Assembly (NCBI GenBank): GCA_002371895.1
Contig: DFHM01000011.1
Location: 1-36,837, forward strand
Reading direction: 5' to 3'
DNA from: Candidatus Saccharibacteria bacterium UBA3723
Lineage (GTDB): Bacteria > Patescibacteriota > Saccharimonadia > Saccharimonadales > Saccharimonadaceae
DNA length: 36,837 nt
Part shown: piece by piece, positions 14,943 through 21,273 of the stretch
Layout: each line of letters starts with the position of its first letter
Numbering within the stretch: the first letter of the stretch is position 1
Program-made: the position numbers and the translations under genes
Notes under the pieces: model-generated
What the model was told of the DNA's origin: nothing
The model's input: the letters and a program-made list of their open reading frames with translations, nothing else
Database searches by the model: none

Positions 14943-16163
14943 ATGCCTGAAGTAAAGCCAAGTGAGGTGGAAAGCACAGCTAGTATTAAAGTAATTGGCG
15001 TAGGTGGCGCTGGCGGCTCTGCCGTTAACCGCATGCGCGACGCAGGTCTTTCCGGTGTTGAATTTATTGCAATGAATACCGATGCGCAGGCTTTGCATAA
15101 TTCTAAGGCGGACGTAAAGGTCCATCTTGGTCACGAGACAACAAATGGTCTCGGTGCTGGCGCAGATCCAACTGTAGGTGAGCGCGCAGCTGATGAAAGC
15201 CGCGAAGAGATTAAAAACGCTCTTACCGGAGCAGATATGGCATTTATTACCTTCGGTGCTGGTGGTGGTACTGGTTCCGGTGCAGGTTATATCGTAGCAG
15301 AAGAAGCTCGCAAGCAAGACATCCTCACTGTCGGCGTAGTAACGAAGCCATTCTCATTTGAAGGCGCAAAACGCAAGGCAAATGCAGATTGGGCAATTGA
15401 GCGCTTGGCACGCAACGTTGATGCATTGATTACGATTCCAAACGATCGCTTATTACAGACTATCGATCAGCGTACGCCTATTCTTGAAACCTTCAAGATT
15501 GCAGATGAGGTACTTCGCCAAGGTGTTCAGGGTATTTCTGAACTTATTACTGAACATTCTTTGATTAACTTGGACTTTGCCGATGTTAAGGCAATTATGA
15601 AGGACGCGGGCTCTGCTCTTATGGGTATTGGTCGCGCATCTGGTGAAAACCGCGCAGCAATTGCCGCACAGCAAGCAATTGAATCCCCACTTATTGAGGT
15701 ATCTATCGATGGCGCACGCGGTGTATTGTTCTCAATCGCTGGTGGCTATGATGTAACAATGAGCGAAATGCAGGAAGCCGCAGAACTTATTACCGCAAGT
15801 GTCAGCCCAGATGCAAATATTATTTGGGGTGCTTCCGTACGTCCAGAGCTTGAAGATGAGATTATTGTCACTGTAGTAGCAACCGGATTTGATTCCGAAT
15901 ACTACCGCGATGATCCACGCGCACAAGAAGTATTCCAGGCAACTGAAATTCGCGCAACTGAACCTAGCCAGACCATGGCAGATCCAGTAGCGAATGCAGA
16001 GCCAGAAGTAGAAACGAAGGCAGAAGAGGCAAAAGCCGCTTCCGACTTCGCTGATGCAACGACAGTTAATATGTGGGACAACATCCGTACGGATAGTGGT
16101 GACGAGGATAACGATAGTGATATCCCAGCCATCTTACGCCGTCGTAAGAAGAATAAAGATTAG
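14943..16163 (+). CDS. ftsZ: cell division protein FtsZ
   Basis: Tubulin-like GTPase that forms the division ring. The 406-aa protein shows 'GVGGAGGSAVNRM' (residues 19-31), the tubulin signature 'GAGGGTGSG' (105-113), 'TIPNDRL', and the T7 loop 'NLDFADVKAIM' with the catalytic Asp residues. The variable acidic linker (about 330-390) ends in 'DIPAILRRRKKNKD', the conserved C-terminal peptide that binds FtsA. AGGAG precedes ATG 14943. Downstream genes follow closely (nrdR 13 nt later), so the transcript probably continues. Confidence 0.98.
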   Translation: MPEVKPSEVESTASIKVIGVGGAGGSAVNRMRDAGLSGVEFIAMNTDAQALHNSKADVKVHLGHETTNGLGAGADPTVGERAADESREEIKNALTGADMAFITFGAGGGTGSGAGYIVAEEARKQDILTVGVVTKPFSFEGAKRKANADWAIERLARNVDALITIPNDRLLQTIDQRTPILETFKIADEVLRQGVQGISELITEHSLINLDFADVKAIMKDAGSALMGIGRASGENRAAIAAQQAIESPLIEVSIDGARGVLFSIAGGYDVTMSEMQEAAELITASVSPDANIIWGASVRPELEDEIIVTVVATGFDSEYYRDDPRAQEVFQATEIRATEPSQTMADPVANAEPEVETKAEEAKAASDFADATTVNMWDNIRTDSGDEDNDSDIPAILRRRKKNKD

Positions 16164-16176
16164 GGAGGCTTAGCTT

Positions 16177-16650
16177 ATGAGCCACCTAAAAATTGGTGAA
16201 AGTAAAGTAATTGAGAGTCGTGAGTCCCAGGATGGGACCATGATTCGCCGTCGCCGCGTTTCTTTGGATGGAAAACATCGTTTTACCACGTATGAACGCA
16301 TTGAACGTCCGGGTATGATGGTGCGCAAGCGCAGTGGTTCGCGTGAGGCATTTGACCGAGAAAAGTTGATGAAGGCTGTTCGCAACTCTGTCGGCAAGTA
16401 TTTTGATAGTGATCTTGATGTCCAAAATATCGTCGACAAAGTAGAGGAGCTAATCTATGAGCGCGGTAAGGACGAAATTCCTTCCAGCTTGATTGGTGAA
16501 ACTATTCTTGAAGTGTTGTCCGATACCAACGAAATGGCATACGTGCGTTTTGCTAGCGTATTTAAGGAGTTCAAAACTTTGGATGATCTCGAGCGCAGTA
16601 TTATGGAGCAGCGCGAACGCATGAAGAGCCGTAAGGCGAAAAAGGAGTAA
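16177..16650 (+). CDS. nrdR: NrdR-like regulator lacking the zinc-ribbon cysteines
   Basis: NrdR represses ribonucleotide reductase genes through a zinc ribbon that binds DNA and an ATP-cone that senses ATP/dATP. The 157-aa protein keeps the flanks of the ribbon ('KVIESRESQDGTMIRRRR' and 'RFTTYERIERP') and the whole ATP-cone ('VRKRSGSREAFDREKLMKAV', then 'LIGETILEVL' and 'AYVRFASVFKEF'). The four zinc cysteines, normally CPxC at the start and CxxC before RFTTYE, are all replaced: 'MSHLKIGES' and 'RVSLDGKHRFTTYE'. There is no cysteine anywhere in the ribbon. ATG 16177 has GGGAGG upstream; a longer form is excluded by the ftsZ stop. DNA binding, if kept, must work without zinc. Confidence 0.88.
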   Translation: MSHLKIGESKVIESRESQDGTMIRRRRVSLDGKHRFTTYERIERPGMMVRKRSGSREAFDREKLMKAVRNSVGKYFDSDLDVQNIVDKVEELIYERGKDEIPSSLIGETILEVLSDTNEMAYVRFASVFKEFKTLDDLERSIMEQRERMKSRKAKKE

Positions 16651-16654
16651 TTAG

Positions 16655-16921
16655 ATGAGGGTGGTAATAATTTGGCGCGACAATACCGATTATGCACGTA
16701 CGGTAATAGATTGGTTGCGTGATTTTGAGATTCGCTCCGGTAAACAGATTGAGAGTCTTAGCCCGGACGAGCCAGAGGGTGAAAGTCTCTGTCGAGCTTA
16801 CGATATAGTTGAGTATCCGACAATGTTGGCGATTGATACGGATGGTTCTTTGCTGCAAATGTGGCGCGGTACCGATATGCCACGCATTAGTGACGTCTCA
16901 TATTATTTAATGGAGCATTAA
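16655..16921 (+). CDS. thioredoxin-fold-like small protein without CxxC
   Basis: The 88-aa protein reads like a minimal thioredoxin/glutaredoxin fold: strand 'RVVIIW', helix 'DYARTVIDWLRDFEIR', strand 'IESLSP', helix 'SLCRAYDI', then 'VEYPTMLAIDTDGSLLQMWRGTDMP', where 'YPT' gives the cis-proline and the rest matches the terminal strands. The active-site CxxC is missing ('WRDNTDY' at the expected place), and the only Cys is in 'SLCRAY'. A redox role is therefore unlikely; a structural or binding role is possible. AAGGAG lies just upstream. It follows nrdR by 4 nt and overlaps the next start by one base, so it is in an operon. Confidence 0.65.
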   Translation: MRVVIIWRDNTDYARTVIDWLRDFEIRSGKQIESLSPDEPEGESLCRAYDIVEYPTMLAIDTDGSLLQMWRGTDMPRISDVSYYLMEH

Positions 16922-17235
16922 TGAAACATAACAAGTTAGTTAGAGATAAGATTCCTGACATTATTTTGGCTGATGGCAGGGAAGTGTCGACGAAGATTTT
17001 AAACGACAAAGACTTTAAGGTCGAACTCGAAAAGAAACTATTGGAAGAATGTAAGGAAGTTATAGAATCGGAAGGCGATCATAGGCTGGAAGAGCTTGGC
17101 GACGTACTGGAAGTTTTGACAGAACTAGCCAAATTGGATGGACACTATTTGGACGACGTAATTGTAGCCGCACGACAAAAGCGCGAAAAACGTGGCGGTT
17201 TTGATAAAAAGATTTTTCTAATTGAAGAAAGATAG
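16921..17235 (+). CDS. MazG-like nucleoside triphosphate pyrophosphohydrolase
   Basis: The 104-aa protein starts 'KHNKLVRDKIPDII', typical of the phosphoribosyl-ATP pyrophosphohydrolase-like / MazG superfamily. 'LLEECKEVIE' and 'RLEELGDVLEVL' provide the EExxE and ExxD magnesium-binding residues of the all-alpha NTP-PPase fold. Such stand-alone proteins hydrolyse non-canonical or excess NTPs to NMP and pyrophosphate (house-cleaning). HisE is unlikely because no histidine genes are near. The start codon overlaps the previous stop (TAATG). Being downstream of an NrdR homologue gives a nucleotide-pool theme. A terminator follows. Confidence 0.82.
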   Translation: MKHNKLVRDKIPDIILADGREVSTKILNDKDFKVELEKKLLEECKEVIESEGDHRLEELGDVLEVLTELAKLDGHYLDDVIVAARQKREKRGGFDKKIFLIEER

Positions 17236-17248
17236 AACACGACTTCTG

Positions 17249-17280
17249 AAATATCTTGCCCGAGTGCAAGATATTTTTTG
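17249..17280 (+). terminator. terminator of the ftsZ-nrdR-mazG-like unit
   Basis: 11-bp stem AAATATCTTGC / GCAAGATATTT (17249-17259 with 17266-17276), then a T run. Confidence 0.93.
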
Positions 17281-17297
17281 TTTTTGAATAAATATGA

Positions 17298-17303
17298 TAT
17301 AAT
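17298..17303 (+). promoter_or_regulatory. -10 box of the ileS T-box transcript
   Basis: Perfect TATAAT directly upstream of the T-box leader. The -35 is only a T-rich TTTTTG-like sequence. Confidence 0.7.
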
Positions 17304-17305
17304 GC

Positions 17306-17489
17306 AAGCATAAAGCGTTTGAGCAGCTATCAACTGCGAGCTGGTGGAAGAACGACGTATCTAGTGCGAGAAGGTAAGTCTATTAGAACCACCCGTGAGT
17401 CTGCGTAAAAGATTAATCGAGTGCTAGAGCAATCTAGAAGTTGGATGGTACCGCTCAATAGAGTTCCAATGCAAATTGGAATTTTTTTA
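17306..17489 (+). promoter_or_regulatory. T-box riboswitch controlling ileS
   Basis: The T-box core is textbook. Helix A1 TTGGA (17441-17445) pairs with TCCAA (17465-17469), the bulge is TGGTACC (17446-17452), and helix A2 GCTC pairs with GAGT around AATA. The bulge UGGU fits the ACCA end of the tRNA-Ile at 1-77. The competing terminator is at 17464-17489. Upstream are a short Stem I GCAG/CTGC (17323-17337) with AUC in its loop (17329-17331), a Stem II closed by GGTGG/CCACC (17343-17393) and a Stem III AGATT/AATCT (17410-17435). Uncharged tRNA-Ile should stabilise the antiterminator and switch ileS on. A second AUC at 17359-17361 is an alternative specifier. Confidence 0.95.
17464..17489 (+). 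terminator. regulated terminator of the ileS T-box
   Basis: Stem TTCCAAT / ATTGGAA (17464-17470 with 17475-17481), loop GCAA, then seven T. Its 5' arm is the 3' arm of the antiterminator. Confidence 0.93.
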
Positions 17490-17513
17490 TTCAAAAGAAA
17501 GGAGTGCGTGAGC

Positions 17514-20396
17514 ATGAAGTATAAATATGGTGAACGACGTCGCGCAAGTGAATACGAAAAAGCCCTCGTCGAGACCTGGAAGAAAAATAAGACTTTTGAA
17601 AAATCGATTGAGCAGCGCGACATTGATAATTCATACGTATTTTATGACGGCCCGCCATTCATTACGGGCAACCCACATCACGGCACTTTGTTGTCTTCGA
17701 TCGTGAAGGATGCAGTGCCTCGCTACTGGACTATGAACGGTAAACGCGTTGAGCGTCGTTGGGGTTGGGACTGTCATGGTTTACCAGCAGAAAACTTCGT
17801 CGAGAAGCAACTTGGCATTACGGATCGCCGCGAAATCGGCACAAAATGGCCACTTGAGACTTATATCACCAAAGCACGCGAGTCGATGGTCGCCAACTCT
17901 GAGACCTGGGAATCTACAATTGACCGTATTGGTCGTTGGGTAGACTTTAAGGGTGCTTACCGCACGATGAATAAGGACTTCATGGAGTCTGTATGGTGGG
18001 CATTCAAGACCCTTTATGAAAAGGGGAAGATCTATGAGGGCGAAAAGGTATTGATGTATGATACTAAGTTCGCAACTCCTGTTTCTAAGGCAGAAGTCAC
18101 GATGGATAACGATGCATACCAGACGGTTACTGATCCATCTGCATATGTAAAGTTTAAGCTCGCTGATCGTGACGAATATATCCTTGCCTGGACGACTACT
18201 CCTTGGACTTTGCCAGCCAACATGGCATTGGCGGTTTCTGAGAAGCTAGAATATGGTCTCTATGACGTCGAAGGCGAAAAAATGATTGTGGCTACGAAAT
18301 TGGCCGAAAAACTCTTTGGAGAGGGCGTGAAGGCCGAGAAGAGCTATTCCGGTAAAGACCTCGAAGGTTTGAAGTATGAACCGCTCTTCGTGATGAACGA
18401 TAAGATTGGCAAGGATAAGAATGCTCATAAGGTGCACGTTGCGGATTTCGTAAGTGCAGAAGATGGTACGGGCATCGTGCATATTGCGCCAGCTTATGGC
18501 GAGGATGACTACGCGCTTGGTAAGCGTGATAAGGTGCCTGTACGCCATACGATTGACGATAATGGCTATTACTTCCCAGAATGGGCGGAAAAATTACATG
18601 AGATTGGCGTACGTGATACCGATGAAAACGGCATCGAAGTCTGGGCCGGCAATAAATTTATTGCAAAGTGTCTAGAAGAAAAGGGTATCATCTGGAAGAT
18701 TGAATATATCAAGCACGAGTATCCATTTAACCCGCGCAGTAAGCAGCGTATTATGTATCGCGCATTCCCAAGCTGGTTCTTTGACGTAGAGGGTAGCAAG
18801 GAATTAATGCTTGAGAAGAATGAAGATATTAACTGGTTCCCGGCACATCTCAAGCACGGTCGTTTTGCGAAGAATATCGAGCAGGCACCAGATTGGAACT
18901 TGTCTCGTGACCGCTTCTGGGCAACGGCAATGCCAGTTTGGAAGGGCGACAAGGGCTCCATCAAGGTAGTTGGCTCTTATGATGAGCTCTATGAACTATC
19001 TGGTGTTCGCCTAGAAGATTATCATCGCCCGTGGGTAGATGAAATTGAATTTGATATCGATGGTGAGCATTTCAAGCGTATCGATAAGGTGCTTGATTGT
19101 TGGTTCGAATCTGGTTCGATGCCATTTGCGCAGATGCATTATCCATTCGAGAATAAGGAAAAGTTCGAAAAGAACTATCCTGCAGACTTTATCGTAGAAT
19201 ATGTCGGTCAGGTACGTGCATGGTTCTATTATGTCCACGTAGTGAATACTGCACTCTTTGGCGAATGTGCATACAAGAACGTCATTACAACTGGTACCTT
19301 GGCTGGTAATGACGGCCGCAAGATGAGCAAGTCTCTTGGTAACTATACTGATCCAAACGAATTGATGGACAAGTTTTCGGCAGACGCTTTGCGCTTCCAG
19401 CTATTATCTAGCCCTGTGCTTGCCGGTGAGGATTTTGCGCTTATCGACAAGGATGTATCTGACACCGCACGTAAGCTTACGATGATTTGGAACGTCTACG
19501 ACTTCTTTACGATGTATGCCGAGGTCGATGGTTGGGAATATAAGGGCAAAACCTTGAAGGCACCAACTAAACTCGAGAATGAGTTGGATAAGTGGATTAT
19601 TAGCCGCGTTTACCAATTACGCAATGAGATTACCGATAATATGGAAGCCTATAACATTCCAGCTGCGCTCGCGGGCGTGTTGCCGTTTATCGATGATCTT
19701 TCGAACTGGTTCGTGCGCCGCAGCCGTCGTCGTTTCTGGAAATCCGAGTCTACGACCGACAAGGAAGAGGCATACGCAACGTTACATTATGTACTCAGCT
19801 ACACGGCATTAATTTTGGCGCCATTTGTACCATTCCTTGCGGAAGAACTTTGGCAGAATATGATGGGCGGCGAAAGCGTACATCTATTAGATTGGCCAAA
19901 GGCCGGCAAGATTGATGAGGCTGTTATTGAAAAGATGAGTAACTGCCGCGCAATTATTACTGAGGGTTTGGCGCTTCGCATGGCTCGTGATGATGGCTTT
20001 GGCCAGATTAAGGTACGCCAACCACTAGCAAAGCTTACTTATGGTGGCGAAAAGCTTGATGATTTCTATGAGCAGATTATTGCCGAAGAGGTTAATGTTA
20101 AAAAAGTTGCCCATGGCAAAAAACTTGTACTCGATAAAAAGTTGACCGACGAACTACGCGCAGAAGGATTTGTTCGCGAGTTGATTCGTTTTGTTCAGGC
20201 TGCGCGCAAGAAAGCTGGCTTGAATGTCGATGATCGTATTAAGCTTTCCGTATCGGCAGATATTCCGGAAGAACACCTTGAGATGTTTAAGAATGAGGTA
20301 CTTGCTACTGAATTATCTAAGGATGGCAACTATAGCTATGATGAGATTGTGAAGGTAGAAGGGGAGAACGTCACGATTTCGCTCGAGAAAGCATAA
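17514..20396 (+). CDS. ileS: isoleucyl-tRNA synthetase
   Basis: Class I synthetase charging tRNA-Ile. The 960-aa protein has the HIGH region as 'GNPHHGTLL' (H55 H56 G57 T58, so the last His is Thr), 'RRWGWDCHGLPAEN', the CP1 editing domain ('AWTTTPWTLPAN') and 'KMSKS' (603-607), then the anticodon-binding helical domain ('WFVRRSRRRFW'). The sequence style (PHHG, WGWDCHGLP) is the eukaryotic/IleS2 type, the class often insensitive to mupirocin, rather than the E. coli type. A frame open from 17421 is not used because it starts within the T-box antiterminator; ATG 17514 with AAAGGAG is chosen. Controlled by the T-box. Confidence 0.97.
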   Translation: MKYKYGERRRASEYEKALVETWKKNKTFEKSIEQRDIDNSYVFYDGPPFITGNPHHGTLLSSIVKDAVPRYWTMNGKRVERRWGWDCHGLPAENFVEKQLGITDRREIGTKWPLETYITKARESMVANSETWESTIDRIGRWVDFKGAYRTMNKDFMESVWWAFKTLYEKGKIYEGEKVLMYDTKFATPVSKAEVTMDNDAYQTVTDPSAYVKFKLADRDEYILAWTTTPWTLPANMALAVSEKLEYGLYDVEGEKMIVATKLAEKLFGEGVKAEKSYSGKDLEGLKYEPLFVMNDKIGKDKNAHKVHVADFVSAEDGTGIVHIAPAYGEDDYALGKRDKVPVRHTIDDNGYYFPEWAEKLHEIGVRDTDENGIEVWAGNKFIAKCLEEKGIIWKIEYIKHEYPFNPRSKQRIMYRAFPSWFFDVEGSKELMLEKNEDINWFPAHLKHGRFAKNIEQAPDWNLSRDRFWATAMPVWKGDKGSIKVVGSYDELYELSGVRLEDYHRPWVDEIEFDIDGEHFKRIDKVLDCWFESGSMPFAQMHYPFENKEKFEKNYPADFIVEYVGQVRAWFYYVHVVNTALFGECAYKNVITTGTLAGNDGRKMSKSLGNYTDPNELMDKFSADALRFQLLSSPVLAGEDFALIDKDVSDTARKLTMIWNVYDFFTMYAEVDGWEYKGKTLKAPTKLENELDKWIISRVYQLRNEITDNMEAYNIPAALAGVLPFIDDLSNWFVRRSRRRFWKSESTTDKEEAYATLHYVLSYTALILAPFVPFLAEELWQNMMGGESVHLLDWPKAGKIDEAVIEKMSNCRAIITEGLALRMARDDGFGQIKVRQPLAKLTYGGEKLDDFYEQIIAEEVNVKKVAHGKKLVLDKKLTDELRAEGFVRELIRFVQAARKKAGLNVDDRIKLSVSADIPEEHLEMFKNEVLATELSKDGNYSYDEIVKVEGENVTISLEKA

Positions 20397-20408
20397 TAAG
20401 TTCATAGG

Positions 20409-20467
20409 AAACAAAATAACGTCGTCGCTTGGCTGAACAGGCCTTCGCGAGCGACGTTATTTTGTTT
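20409..20467 (+). terminator. long-stem terminator after ileS
   Basis: A perfect 16-bp outer stem (20409-20424 with 20452-20467), continued by TCGC/GCGA inside, makes a 59-nt hairpin ending in T-rich sequence. It is unusually long for an intrinsic terminator and symmetric, so it could work in both directions. Confidence 0.88.
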
Positions 20468-20794
20468 CTTTAAGGACGTTTAATATATTTACGCCGCGAA
20501 AGAAGGGTGTATTTTTGTTTCTATTATCATTTATGCCGTCTGGAGCATATTTTTATTGTTATAAATTTCGGTGAGAATAATATTTTTGGGATTTTTCAAG
20601 GGCGTTTTGACCTCTGTTAAATTTGACAAAATAGCAAAAAATAAGCATAAGCATGCTTGACAAAAAAGCATAAGTGTGATAGCATGAAGACAGTTGGAAC
20701 AGAAACCAACACAAAAACGAACATCAAATTCCAAAACGGGTATCAAGGAAGGAGAAATCGAGATAGAAACATAGAAAGGAAAACAAATATAAAC
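20468..20794. other. intergenic region before the surface-protein island
   Basis: About 330 nt without a convincing gene. It is AT-rich, with TTGACA at 20623-20628 and again at 20657-20662 and several copies of AGCATAAG. From about 20690 it becomes an A-rich, purine-heavy leader with GGAAGGAG near 20749-20757 that is not followed by a start codon. Minus-strand frames here have no start signal. Confidence 0.6.
20657..20685 (+). promoter_or_regulatory. candidate promoter of the 20795 gene
   Basis: TTGACA at 20657-20662, 17-nt spacer, TAGCAT at 20680-20685. This would give an A-rich leader of about 100 nt. Confidence 0.55.
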
Positions 20795-21067
20795 ATGAGT
20801 AACTTCGAACAAATGACAATTCCAGTAGAGGCCGACGGTATAGTAGACGACCAAAAGGAATTCGAAAAACAACAAGAAAAAAACGAAGCCAAATTATTAG
20901 AAGAAATTGCGCATAGTATCGAGGACGAAGAATTACAATTAGGCGATTATGAAGACATAGAAGGCGACCTCGTACGTAAACCAAAGGCAAGAGAATACTC
21001 AGCAAAAGCACTAGATAAAGTGCAAGCAAGAAAAATTGGTCGTGTAGCTATATTGTTTAGCCGGTAA
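20795..21067 (+). CDS. small acidic protein of unknown function (90 aa)
   Basis: I do not recognise it. It is strongly acidic in the middle ('KLLEEIAHSIEDEELQLGDYEDIEGDL'), with a basic tail ('KPKAREYSAKALDKVQARKIGR') and no membrane segment, signal peptide or cysteine. ATG 20795 is preferred because it lies downstream of the likely promoter with AAAGGA some 15 nt before it. An in-frame ATG at 20684 would add 37 polar, Asn/Thr/Arg-rich residues but overlaps the -10 box. The codons are unusually A-ending compared with neighbours, and the leader is A-rich, which may mark recent acquisition or high expression. It precedes the large PPET-repeat membrane protein but has its own terminator. Confidence 0.55.
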   Translation: MSNFEQMTIPVEADGIVDDQKEFEKQQEKNEAKLLEEIAHSIEDEELQLGDYEDIEGDLVRKPKAREYSAKALDKVQARKIGRVAILFSR

Positions 21068-21142
21068 GCCATAAATTACGAAAACAAACACTAAAAGAAA
21101 GAGGTAAGCTTATAAGATAAACAAAGAGTTTTACTCGAAAAG

Positions 21143-21176
21143 ATAGATCAATCAGACGCAGATTGGTCTATTTTTT
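21143..21176 (+). terminator. terminator of the 20795 gene
   Basis: 11-bp stem (21143-21153 with 21161-21171, one G-U pair) followed by TTTTT. Confidence 0.9.
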
Positions 21177-21196
21177 ATTCCATGTTGTGGTGGTGC

Positions 21197-21226
21197 TTGA
21201 CAATTTTAAAACGGTAGTGCTAAAAT
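21197..21226 (+). promoter_or_regulatory. near-consensus promoter of the PPET-repeat protein gene
   Basis: TTGACA at 21197-21202, 18-nt spacer, TAAAAT at 21221-21226 preceded by TGC. It shares the TGCTAAAAT box with the KGG-protein promoter at 681-709. Confidence 0.88.
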
Positions 21227-21273
21227 GAAGCAAAATAGGTCAAAAACAAAAATATAAACAGGAAAAAAGAGAA

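Noticed and set aside
14391..15317. 308-aa minus-strand frame across ftsA/ftsZ
   Set aside because: Lies opposite two certain genes and crosses their boundary. Composition is rich in Cys/Phe/Leu without motifs.
17421..17513. N-terminal extension of IleS from ATG 17421
   Set aside because: It would translate through the T-box antiterminator and terminator. ATG 17514 has AAAGGAG and begins at the usual IleS N-terminus.
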